Assembly (NCBI GenBank): GCA_020747015.1
Contig: JAGTJM010000004.1
Span: 868,001-932,000, forward strand
Reading direction: 5' to 3'
Length of the DNA stretch: 64,000 nucleotides
DNA from: Pyrenochaeta sp. MPI-SDFR-AT-0127
Taxonomy: Eukaryota > Ascomycota > Dothideomycetes > Pleosporales > Cucurbitariaceae
Shown here piece by piece: positions 21,174 through 30,173 of the stretch; the stretch's first letter is position 1, and the number at the start of each line of letters is the position of its first letter. Under the pieces are notes generated by a model. It was not told where the DNA came from. It ran no database searches and was given only the letters and a program-made list of their open reading frames with translations. The position numbers and the translations under genes are program-made.

Positions 21174-23120
21174 CTATTCTGCCGCCTTGATTGGTTTGTT
21201 TACCATCAATCCAAGGAGAGAAAGAACTACTTCCGCAGCAGCCAAGACAGTTGTTTCGCCTATGTTATCATAGGCTGGCGCAACTTCCACTGAAGTCTTT
21301 TGATTAGTAGCTTTCTGACAAATGCGTAGATTCATGGAGTTTGCATGATATAACTCACCGACATCAGCACCGATCACTTCAAGTCCCTCAAGGCCATCAA
21401 GGATTGACAGTAATTCGCGCGTCGTCCATCCTCCGACTTCTGAAGTACCCGTTGCTACAGACTGTGTTAGTTGTGTTGCCTGCTGTTTTCTCTCTTCTCT
21501 CAAGATGTACTTCAAATTGACTACAGCCTTGACGAAGTAGAATTGAAAGACAGTGCAAGCTGGGTCGCTACTCACCAGGTGCAAAAGCAGGGTCCAAGAC
21601 GTCAATGTCGACGCTGATATATACCTTAGTTCCGGAAACTCTCGCCTTCAGACCTTCAATAATACCAGCAACACCGTAACGATCAATGTCTCTGGCTCTG
21701 ATTATCTCGAAACCACACCTTCGATCATTTCGCAAGTCACCTTTGGGTCGAACCATTGGCCCTCGAATCCCCGCGTGGATGGAAGTGTTGCGAATCAAGC
21801 CTTCCTCATGCGCTATGTGCAAGAATGTACCATGGTTTACCCCGCTAGGTTCAAGATACTTAGCGAAGAACATGTTGAGTCCGATGTTTGAATTGGAACT
21901 TACGCATAGTGAGAGATGCCGCCACCTGGAACTCATTAGGACCATACTAAATCTCTAAGGGCTGATACTTACCCAGTACTTTAGGATCCCACGTATCTAA
22001 ATAAAAGATCAGCAATTACTTCGACTTCGATGACTTTAAAATTGCCTAGATGGCTGTCGAAGTGGATCACACTGACTGGACCCCAATGATGATATGCTGA
22101 TCTCAGTGCTGATAGAGTCGTAGTATGATCTCCGCCTAAAGTTATGATCCTAGGTGTCTTTGCTTCGTTTGAGTTTGTGCTTCTGGATGATACTATCTGC
22201 TCACAAAGGTTAGATCCAGGTTTAGTCACCGTGTCGAACTCCATCTCCTCCATTGTGCACTGACCGTATGCGCTTTATCTAGCTGCTTCAACGCTACAGT
22301 ATTATCCTATTGGTAGGAATGAGTGAGGGTTGTCGCTTTTTGCGCTGAAGGGGATATTAACCAGAAATGTCAACGGTGCGTCTCCGCAATCAATGATTTT
22401 GGCCCAATCTTGTAGCACATTTTGACCTAAGTGTAGTTAGTGAAAAGTCTTAAGCCCTGCACAATGAACATTAAAACTATTGTTTTGTGTTTGAAGGTGA
22501 TTACGCCGATCTCACAAATCTATGTGCAGGCTACGACTTGCATCGAGACCCTCGCATGTTCTATGTAGCTGCAACGATTTAAAGTACGTTGCTTGCTAGT
22601 GTACGTGCTGTTGTGACCGGCTTCTGCGAGCCTGCCTCCTACTGGGAATTTGGGGCTGTAAACATGATTTACAATCGCACTTACCAGTGTAAATATTCCA
22701 ACTTGCAGCGGATGAGATACGCCGTGACCCTTGTCGTATACCACTTGGACCGAAACGAGCTCCAGGGCGAGCAGTTACACCCTATTGAAATTTCAATTCT
22801 AGCTATGGGCGTAATCCTCAAGCCAATAAATAGATTCATATGTGTACGGGTGTTCGACTTACTGTGTCGAATGGTGCACCAAGGATCGCGATATCGAATG
22901 GTTCCACTTCTTCGCCTTTTGGAGCTAAACAATGCACATATGGCAAATTTGCGTATGTAGTCAATCCGGCAAACTTCGATTGAGTAATGTCAGGCTGGTA
23001 CACACCTCCTAAGATTGCCTGTTCGGTTGTGAAGCCAGATACCGGCGGAAAGACAATTTCACGCGCATCCGCCAGGAATTGGAGGCAAGTCAAGATTGAA
23101 AACGCAAAATGGAGTGCCAT
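21174..23120 (-). CDS. Secreted agmatinase-like ureohydrolase
   Basis: Ten exons on the minus strand: 22863-23120, 22685-22781, 22362-22426, 22265-22306, 22046-22196, 21973-21996, 21904-21925, 21576-21844, 21359-21454 and 21174-21289. They total 1140 nt (379 aa). The family is the Mn2+-dependent ureohydrolases; agmatinase splits agmatine to putrescine and urea. Metal ligands are visible: His in GGDHTTTLSA (near residue 178), the D-x-H-x-D set in HFDSHLDTWD (assembled across a splice) and D-x-D in SVDIDVLDPAFAPATGT. RPGARFGPSGIRQGSRR is the conserved N-terminal block. MALHFAFSILTCLQFLADA looks like a signal peptide, so the enzyme is probably exported. Intron 5 (21997-22045) starts with GC, a GC-AG intron. 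Intron 2 (258 bp) is oversized. The exact substrate could also be guanidino-butyrate or similar. Confidence 0.92.
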
Positions 23121-23400
23121 TGTGATGAGTGGAGAATCTTGGATAGAATTGAGGCTGAAAAGCGAATGTAAATGCAATGTTGATGTTCAAGATATGGACA
23201 TCCCGCTGCTCGGTGCTAACGGCGACGGCAGCCGTGCTAGGATACAATCGGCAGGTATAGCCGGCGACTACCCCTCCCACGCTTCTTCTGCACCATGTGC
23301 TAGTCTCCTTCTCCAAAGTAGATGCTAACGATTAAAGCGACAAAGCTCCCAAGTCTGAATCCTCCTGAATACCTTACGCAAACGGCCGCAATGTTTTCCA

Positions 23401-24033
23401 CTACTCTAAGACCTCAAGCCCCACCTCCACCTCTGTTCCATCCTTGGGACCCAAGTACATGATATCATGTAAACACTGCCTCCAACCAATTTCTCCTTCA
23501 TCTTCCAGACGCTCGTCTTCTGGTATGACTTCTCGACGCCACCAGTATTGTACTTTCACGAATAGGGTGTCTTGTGCTCCACCTTCGGTCCACAGATTGA
23601 CACGCATGCCGATCCAATTCTCTTCCTCAGCTTTCTGCTCCAGATTCTTCACAGTCAGGTTGATAGGAGCCGTGATTTCATCGTTGCCGAATTTGTATTC
23701 GGAGGGCTGCAGAGCTCGGATTGTGTATACGCCTTTCCCTTCTAGTTCGTTGCCTTTTGCCAACGTGTTCGGTGCCTTTGGAGTACTTGCGGCATCAACG
23801 GAAGGAGAATTGTGAACGGGGACGATTCCCTCTTGTGCGTCCTTCAGAAATTGTACAATTCCCCCACGTGTAGTGGTCGCGTACGAGGGTGTAGGCCGGC
23901 ATATCTGTAAGCACGTTGGAGAGAAGAAGAGGCCTTTACGATCGATATCTGATGTGTGGCGGTATGCATGATAGAGTTTCTTGATGTCGGCTATTGCATC
24001 TACTGAGCAAGCGTTATGTTCTTTTTTCGCCAT
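23401..24033 (-). CDS. NTF2-like (SnoaL-like) fold protein
   Basis: A single exon of 210 aa from the ATG at 24033 (MAKKEHNACSVDAIADIKKL); a longer frame begins with GTG. The order of elements suggests an alpha+beta NTF2-like barrel: an N-terminal helix (VDAIADIKKLYHAYRHTSD), RKGLFFSPTCLQICRPTPSY, a helix GGIVQFLKDAQEG and C-terminal strands (NWIGMRVNLWTEGG, TLFVKVQYWWRREVI). Many fungal proteins of this fold have no known substrate. There is no signal peptide. It lies between the agmatinase and RidA genes in the same orientation. Fold assignment is by pattern and moderate; function is unknown. Confidence 0.75.
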   Translation of the reverse strand: MAKKEHNACSVDAIADIKKLYHAYRHTSDIDRKGLFFSPTCLQICRPTPSYATTTRGGIVQFLKDAQEGIVPVHNSPSVDAASTPKAPNTLAKGNELEGKGVYTIRALQPSEYKFGNDEITAPINLTVKNLEQKAEEENWIGMRVNLWTEGGAQDTLFVKVQYWWRREVIPEDERLEDEGEIGWRQCLHDIMYLGPKDGTEVEVGLEVLE

Positions 24034-24379
24034 ACTGGAATTGAGAGACACGCTTTATCGCAAAAACTAGTGAATCAAAGCGCGACTAATAAGGTACTTT
24101 CTTCTGGACACGTATTATGCTACCTTCTAAGTCGCAGCCCCGCTATATACGGAAAATCCGCCATGGGTATGGCTAAGCTGGAGTGGATGTTCTGCACGTA
24201 AGCACCAATGACTCAGCGGACACATAATCAGGTTATTTATGTGCGATGAGACGCGAGGCGACGATATCAAGTAACAGTCTGTCTGTGGATTGAAGAAAGG
24301 CCCAGAGGTATCTAGCGCACTTGAGCTCTCTTGCTGGAGTGCGAAAGATCGTAAAGTTGTTGCGAGTCTCCCAGCTCGA
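24034..24379. promoter_or_regulatory. Short intergenic spacer
   Basis: About 350 bp between two collinear minus-strand genes. It would hold the RidA 3' UTR and the NTF2-like gene promoter. Nothing else is recognised. Confidence 0.4.
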
Positions 24380-24829
24380 TCAGGTACTGAGCAACGCCGA
24401 CACCTCGACCTCATACAAGAGCTCTTTCTTTGCCAGACTCGCAACTCCTACTACTGTATCAGGCGGTCTATGCCCTTCCCCCTCTTTATCCATGAAATCA
24501 ATCCACACACTTCCCCAACCCCTGTCCACCACATCCATGGCATCCAATTCTGGATTTCCTGATTCCTTTACAATGTAGTGCCGCACGTGAATTATGTCCC
24601 GTGGTGTAGCACCAGCTGCCTTCAGGCAATTGTGTACAGCTTCATAGGCACCTTTTGCCTGCTCTTGGATGTCGTATGATATAGTTCCGTCATTTCGGGT
24701 TCCAGTTTGGCCAGCAAGGGTAATGAGCTTGGAGGATGGTACTATAGGTGTGACGCAGACTTGGTCATAAGTAGGGTGTGGCTTTGGGACGGAGGAAGGA
24801 TTGAAGGTACGAGGTTTGTTCGAAGCCAT
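24380..24829 (-). CDS. RidA / YjgF-YER057c-UK114 family protein
   Basis: A single exon of 149 aa. Typical RidA segments are KLITLAGQTGTRNDGTISYD, then DIQEQAKGAYEAVHNCLKAAG, DIIHVRHYIV and the C-terminal HRPPDTVVGVASLAKKELLY followed by EVEVSALL. RidA-fold proteins form trimers, and many deaminate reactive enamine/imine intermediates from PLP-dependent enzymes. The canonical catalytic Arg of archetypal RidA lies just before the last strand, whereas here that position reads PPDTVVGVASL, so this is one of the divergent Rid subfamilies and deaminase activity is uncertain. It is collinear with the NTF2-like and agmatinase genes and might act in a nitrogen catabolic set, which is inference. Confidence 0.9.
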   Translation of the reverse strand: MASNKPRTFNPSSVPKPHPTYDQVCVTPIVPSSKLITLAGQTGTRNDGTISYDIQEQAKGAYEAVHNCLKAAGATPRDIIHVRHYIVKESGNPELDAMDVVDRGWGSVWIDFMDKEGEGHRPPDTVVGVASLAKKELLYEVEVSALLST

Positions 24830-27159
24830 GATGAGGTTTTGTCGTAATGTGGTCCTTCCTAAAGAATAAAGTATTGGTCAAGAAGAGATGCTTCCAAGGA
24901 CATGGTTGGATATAGTGGCATCTCACCCCGCGCACGTGCCAAGGCTCGACAAGGCGTGAGGGGTACTTAGTGCGTAAGCTTGCTTCCGATGTCTGTAGCC
25001 TAGTTTGGAGTAACAGGTCATCTAACTAGATGTTGATCGCGTTAGTGCAGATCAATTCACAGTTTGAATGTTGTAAGCGCTACACAAGCGCCGTAGCTCG
25101 GAATCAAACCATACAACAGTCTGAGCCGGAACTGGTGCGGAGCGATGGCAGCCAAACCGTTGAATTTAAGCGCCGAACCTTGTCGAACCTTGTCGTCGCC
25201 CTGCCACTTTTACAAGCCATGGAGTACGCCCACGGTGCACTCCAGCCACCTTGCGAATGTTGTGGATGAGACCAGGCAGCCTCGCTTTCAGCCTTGGCCT
25301 ACTTCGCTGGCCTAGTGTGCAAGTTGCTTTGATGAGCGAACGCATCGCTTACGTCGCATATGCAATGCATCAGAGCAGCTTTCTTGTTCTTGTTTAAGAT
25401 TAACTGGAAACTTCTGACTTTTGGGCATAATGGCGCCATAATGTGTGTAGTGCTAGGGTTTTGGTATCTTTGCATTCATCTAGTAAACAAGCTGGTGCTA
25501 GTAAGCCGAAAGTCAGTTGGTGGCTTTGCTCGCTTCCCACGCAATTGTGGTTCAGTACTCAACCACGCAAATATAGTCATAGTCGTCATGGTTCAGGTAA
25601 GCTATGTTCGAAATATAACTGCTTCAGCACACCCAACATTTAGTATTCGCGTCGATACAAAGCGTCCATATGGCTGTGTGAGGAACCTAAAGGCCACTAC
25701 GTGATATCCATCTCACGTCTCTGATGCAAGCTAAAGTCAACTTCACATGGGCGATGTCCAACGTGGACACATTAACGCCCTGCATGTGATGAGTCGCGCA
25801 TCCTGGCAGATAGTAGATGTCATGGTAGCGCTATGAACGTGACCAGTATACAGACTATGACGACAAACGGGAGTATGCAGAAATGGATGTTTCAACGAAG
25901 GTTGATGTGCAGATATCCGGGCGCCCTTGAAGCGGACCTTATAACGTCAATGCTGGCCTTGGGCGCTTACGGTGTACATGTCACTGGCGGCTCCTTCACG
26001 ACGGTGTACTGAATATCTTCAATGGAAAATGCGAAGTCGAGAACAAGCTGGAATAAACCCTGCAAAGGCAGCAATTAGTGTGTTCACTGCTCTGTTACTC
26101 TTATGGCGAACCTAGCTCGGCCCAAGGTTGGTCGGCGAACAACCTGTTGGTTATGAGTCAATATAGTATCGAAAACCGTGCCCCATAATGTGTGCACCGA
26201 ATACAAGATGGAACTTATGTAAGGCTGAAAGTCTTGCAGCTGAGCGCGCCTCTAATTAATGTGGCTGCATGTCTACGCTAAGTGCGCACACCGATATGGC
26301 ATTTGGTCGCTCGTTACTGTAGCGGCAGGGAATGAGAGCTTCCACTATGAGATTATTTGAATATCTACCAAAACCTAGAAGTCAAAAGAGCGTGACGCCG
26401 TTGTCTGGATGAGCTGTGACTCGGTCGCGGGATGGGCTGCTTGGCGTAACGGCCCTTTCACGTAGAGCCAATCGCTTCAGACCAAGGGACAGGGCTAAAA
26501 CCGCCACGCTTCTGCCGCCCCGCTAATTGCCATTCGATTGGTTCGAAGTGTTCCAGCGTTCGTCAAAGGCTACGGACATTGCAGGCGGAGAACCATACAC
26601 TCAGCAATCATCAATTGCGAAAGTTGCCTTGTTGAAAGCCCTTCCAGCGCTTGCAAATGTGATAGCTTGATGTGACGAAAACTCCGGGAAACACTGCGAT
26701 ACGGTGCTGGGCCTCCATAAGACCCCGCATAACACCTTGTGTGCCAGTCGCGTAAGGTCTCTACGTTTCAGCTTGCCGAATCAGTACCCCAACAATTATG
26801 CCTTTCCTTGCCCTTCCTCTGATTGCATAACCTCAGTAACGTGCTTGCCTTCCTCCATGCACTCAATATTGCGTCGATGGCTTCCAAGGCGGTTATCGAT
26901 GCGGTGCTTCGTCACGGTTTGAAGCGCCGTGGATGGGTGGTGGAGATTATGCTCCCAGGATACCGGTCCTGCGCATGGTATTGTGTTGATGAATAAATGC
27001 ATCCATATCTCCCACACTCTTGCTGGTCATCGGCGAAGTCGTTTCAAGTGTACCATCTTCCGGACTATAACTATTCCTTAGCTGTCCCAGATTTGGTTCT
27101 CTCAGACAAGCATCTCTGCTATCCGACATAGATACGAACAATCGATCAAGTTGCCTGCC
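24830..27159. other. Long gene-poor spacer
   Basis: About 2.3 kb without a supportable gene. Short open frames (for example 25360-25704 on the plus strand) show no domain. There is no transposase, LTR or TIR that I can recognise, and base composition is near that of the rest of the window, so there is no obvious RIP signature by eye. The last 100 bp contain a CT-rich leader that probably belongs to the repeat-precursor gene. Confidence 0.45.
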
Positions 27160-27623
27160 ATGCACGGACGTCTCATATTCCTCGCCGCTTCTTTGGTGCT
27201 TCGTACTTTCGCGGCCCCATTGCCGGCTAATGCCGTAAGAAATGCAGTACCGGATCATCTGTTTAGCGCTAAACATCATCATAGGTCGATGTTCGCCACG
27301 CCTCCGTTCAAGAACCTCGCAATGATTTCTCTGTGATGGACCTCCTCCCATCTTTCCTCAAGAGAGAGCCGATCATTGAAGCGATTCCAGATGCAGAATT
27401 GCATGGTATAGCTGAAAGCCAGCGTAGTGTAGAAGCTCGAACACGCAAGACGCCGCCTGGTGGGTTCAAAGGAAGAGATATTGAGGCTCGGGCACGCAAG
27501 ACGCCGCCTGGTGGGTTCAAAGGAAGAGATATTGAGGCTCGGGCACGCAAGACGCCGCCTGGTGGTTTCAAAGGACGAGATATTGAGGCTCGAACACGCA
27601 AGACGCCTCCGGGTGGGTTTTAG
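27160..27623 (+). CDS. Secreted repeat precursor with KTPPGGF cores (Kex2-processed repeat/RiPP-like)
   Basis: Two exons, 27160-27234 and 27285-27623, encode 137 aa. The 50-bp intron (GTAAGA...CATCATAG) restores one frame between a signal-peptide exon and the repeat exon. The N-terminus MHGRLIFLAASLVLRTFAAP is a clear signal peptide. A spacer of about 55 residues includes a Kex2-type KR (residues 51-52). From residue 75 come three complete 17-residue units EARTRKTPPGGFKGRDI (T or A at position 4) and a fourth ending exactly at KTPPGGF plus stop. Each core is preceded by RTRK or RARK, and the first three are followed by KGR, consistent with basic-site processing into short identical peptides. 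This layout is known from fungal Kex2-processed repeat proteins and dikaritin precursors. No UstYa/DUF3328 gene, peptidase or oxidase is adjacent. I do not recognise the core sequence, and its function is unknown. Confidence 0.8.
27235..27284 (+). other. Intron of the repeat-precursor gene
   Basis: A 50-bp inferred intron with a GTAAGA donor, an internal GCTAAAC branch-like site and a CATAG acceptor. Without it the signal-peptide frame stops at 27336 before the repeats. With it the frame joins codon to codon (phase 0) to the repeat frame. Confidence 0.75.
27432..27620 (+). repeat. 51-bp coding tandem repeat (3.7 copies)
   Basis: Units start at 27432, 27483, 27534 and 27585. The first three are 51 bp and the last is 36 bp, cut by the stop codon. 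Copies differ at a few positions only (for example GGGTTCAAAGGAAGA versus GGTTTCAAAGGACGA). The repeat is in frame with the precursor gene and encodes EAR(T/A)RKTPPGGFKGRDI. The minus strand of the same repeat also stays open, which produces a shadow frame. Confidence 0.97.
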
Positions 27624-27704
27624 ATAGCTGAACGGACGAAGAGTTGGACTTATTTTTTCTATACTCGGACACGCTATTAACCCCACCAAGGTCTATGGCG
27701 GCCA

Positions 27705-30173
27705 TTAGATCCACCCTGGCGGTGGCACATTCTTAGGAGGTTTGGGTGTCAAGGGCGAGAAGATGAGACCCGACGCCCTCCAACCTCTAGTTGGCGATAA
27801 CCTTACTTTTAGGTTCCTGGCTTTCGCTCGTGGGGTACCTTTGGAGTTGGAATGGGCAAGTCGCTTCTGGTAGTGATCCGGAAATCCATAAAGTAACGTA
27901 GCGATTGCTGAATTTTTCCTAATGCTTACTTGGTCTTTCTCCATTGCGCTCTTGACCACGGTTGCTAAGAGAAAAGTGCCACTGAACAAAAGCAGACCGA
28001 GTGGGAGCGTAAGCCAGGCCCATCGAACCCAAACGTAGACTTCGTTGTCAAATGCCTGGCCGAAAATTAACTCGCCACTGGTCGTTGATCGCATAAAACT
28101 GGTCATGGCCTCCACTAGTCTCTCCATATGATGTGTCACGTTATTTGGTAGTAACCAAGGATTGATATCGGGTATCTTTGTCCTAACCTCCTTTGGGTGG
28201 CCCGTTCTCCAGCGAAGTATTTTTTCCGATGACTCGCCAATGGTTGTGAATGCTGGAAACATTCGATCGAACACGACTACTGTTCGATGCATCGTATCGT
28301 TGTTCACCCCCCATCCCCACTCTGGGAACTTCTCTCCAGTCGACGGAGCTGCAATTGTAACATTCTCAAGATAATCGGTAAAGGTACCACCATCTTCCGG
28401 ATCAATTGTGGTACGCCAGGGCATTTGACCTGACGATTCATTTAGGTAAGTAGTCGTAATCTCTTCCTTGTATGTGCCGACGATATACGAAGACTGAATA
28501 GTCTTCACACACCATGCCAAGACACACTCGTGTAAGATCGGCGCCTTGTTCGCGTGGACGTCAGAAAGACTAACAGTACTAGAGATCAGAACGTCTATGA
28601 GAGGATTACGTATGTCCTGGAAATTGATGGAGCCCTGACCCCACAGTGGTTCGCGCAACGGGTTCGACAGGAGAGGTAAGGTGCGCATCAGTAATGCTTC
28701 GTCTATTGGCTTCCCATCATCGTCAATCATGTATCCAGACATTAATACTGGTTCCGCACTAGTTGAGTTTAGGAAATAACCACAAACGGTGGCATTCGGA
28801 TAGGAAGAAACCGTGGCATTTAAGACGGAGGTCCAGTCCACTCGTGTGTATATACACGAAAAGTTGAGCAGTTCAGGGACCTCCACACACTTGGTGCATA
28901 CTCCGAGTGTTTCGTATGTTGGCCACGTGCAATTGCTACTGGGACAGGACAGCGGGAAATCTACGCGAGATCCATTACCAAACGGCATGGGCTGCGTTCC
29001 ATTGGAGTAGAAGAATGGATCTATGACCGTCGCCATGGCTGTGTCCAAATTCGTCCATTCGACTCCGTTCACATAGTCCACATTGAGCTCGGGCTCGTAG
29101 CGTATAACTCGTGATACTGAGCTGTTCACATTTTGTAGCGTCCACCGCTCGGGGAAACTGACCACCTGTTGAAAGAACGGGTCGAGTGCGAGTGCAAAGA
29201 TCGTGACAAGGGCTCCTAGGGCGGCGATTGTCTTGCCTTTAGTATGTATGAGAAGCAATAGTGCCCCCCAGGGCCCCCTAGAGGCATTATCGAACATCTC
29301 AAAGTCCCACATCTTCTTCGAATCCCCTCTGATGAACCAGATCCACTTCAGTTGACCGAGGGCTTCGGCTACAGGCAACAAGAGTGCAGCACCCGCAATT
29401 CGCGATAAAATAGAAACGAATGCATTCAAGGTAAGGCCGGCTTGTTCAAAAGGCCATCTCGACGTTGGCTTATCTTGTAGGACGATGAGCGCGGCTATGA
29501 TCGCTCCCATGCAAATTGCACTAATCAACCAGCTCACAATCTCCAGTAGCCAGCGTTCAATCACGTTACCAGATGAGCTGTAGCGCCATAGTTTTTCTTC
29601 GAGGCGTTGTGCGATGTTGGACACCGACTCGCCCTTCTCATCCTCGAAAGGAGGAGGTTGAATGCGGATCGGTGGAGGCCTGGGCGGTCCATCACGGATG
29701 CCGAGACCAAAATCAGAATTGTTCCCCTCCCGAGTGCTGCCTTTTTCTGCACGCTTGTCGGATGTGGTGTTAACAGTCAGGCCGTCAAGCCTCACATGTG
29801 GTCGACTGGTGGGGAAGAAGCCAAGGAGCGGCCGATGGGATGGCGGTTGAATGGCCTCTGGTGGTAGCTCTGGAATAGGCCAGCTGACTGAGCGGTCACT
29901 CGACGTTTGAATAGTCGTGGTTGGACTTGGATTCACGGGGTATGGATGTGGTCCAATAGCATCGACTGGGCTTAGGTAGATTGGCTTGCCAGGAGGAACG
30001 ATATCAGGTGTTGTAGGCGTTGTTGGAGTAGTACCATATGTCTTTGGAGCGGCTCGTTCATCTTGAGCTTCGAGGTAGATGGGAATGCCTGAAACTGGCG
30101 GCCACAGGGACGGACTTCGTGGCGAACGTAACATTTTCGATTCCTGACCAGGAATAGAAAGAGGATACGGCAT
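27705..30173 (-). CDS. DUF3176-type multi-pass membrane protein
   Basis: A single exon of 822 aa from the ATG at 30173 (MPYPLSIPG); the open frame extends to 30212 without an ATG. The N-terminal 200 residues are Pro/Ser-rich and cytosolic. The family core follows: a membrane segment SWLISAICMGAIIAALIVLQ, then PFEQAGLTLNAFVSILSRIA, QLKWIWFIRG, MWDFEMFDNASRGPWGALLL and FALALDPFFQQ, all typical of the fungal DUF3176 family. A large extracellular domain of about 350 residues carries many N-x-S/T sites and paired cysteines (CPSSNCTW, CTKC). A final membrane segment (WAWLTLPLGLLLFSGTFLLA) and a short tail follow. Function of the family is unknown. It is convergent with the repeat-precursor gene, stop to stop 81 bp apart. 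Confidence 0.9.
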   Translation of the reverse strand: MPYPLSIPGQESKMLRSPRSPSLWPPVSGIPIYLEAQDERAAPKTYGTTPTTPTTPDIVPPGKPIYLSPVDAIGPHPYPVNPSPTTTIQTSSDRSVSWPIPELPPEAIQPPSHRPLLGFFPTSRPHVRLDGLTVNTTSDKRAEKGSTREGNNSDFGLGIRDGPPRPPPIRIQPPPFEDEKGESVSNIAQRLEEKLWRYSSSGNVIERWLLEIVSWLISAICMGAIIAALIVLQDKPTSRWPFEQAGLTLNAFVSILSRIAGAALLLPVAEALGQLKWIWFIRGDSKKMWDFEMFDNASRGPWGALLLLIHTKGKTIAALGALVTIFALALDPFFQQVVSFPERWTLQNVNSSVSRVIRYEPELNVDYVNGVEWTNLDTAMATVIDPFFYSNGTQPMPFGNGSRVDFPLSCPSSNCTWPTYETLGVCTKCVEVPELLNFSCIYTRVDWTSVLNATVSSYPNATVCGYFLNSTSAEPVLMSGYMIDDDGKPIDEALLMRTLPLLSNPLREPLWGQGSINFQDIRNPLIDVLISSTVSLSDVHANKAPILHECVLAWCVKTIQSSYIVGTYKEEITTTYLNESSGQMPWRTTIDPEDGGTFTDYLENVTIAAPSTGEKFPEWGWGVNNDTMHRTVVVFDRMFPAFTTIGESSEKILRWRTGHPKEVRTKIPDINPWLLPNNVTHHMERLVEAMTSFMRSTTSGELIFGQAFDNEVYVWVRWAWLTLPLGLLLFSGTFLLATVVKSAMEKDQVSIRKNSAIATLLYGFPDHYQKRLAHSNSKGTPRAKARNLKVRLSPTRGWRASGLIFSPLTPKPPKNVPPPGWI

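Noticed and set aside
22520..22744. Possible extra exon inside agmatinase intron 2
   Set aside because: Including it breaks the conserved order from NIYTG to GQNVLQDWAKIIDCGD; the 258-bp intron has normal borders.
27279..27689. 136-codon minus-strand frame with repeats of the type TRRRLACPSLNISSFEP
   Set aside because: It is the antisense of the KTPPGGF repeat. The plus strand has a signal peptide, a well-formed intron and a stop at the end of a repeat unit, so the plus strand is the gene.
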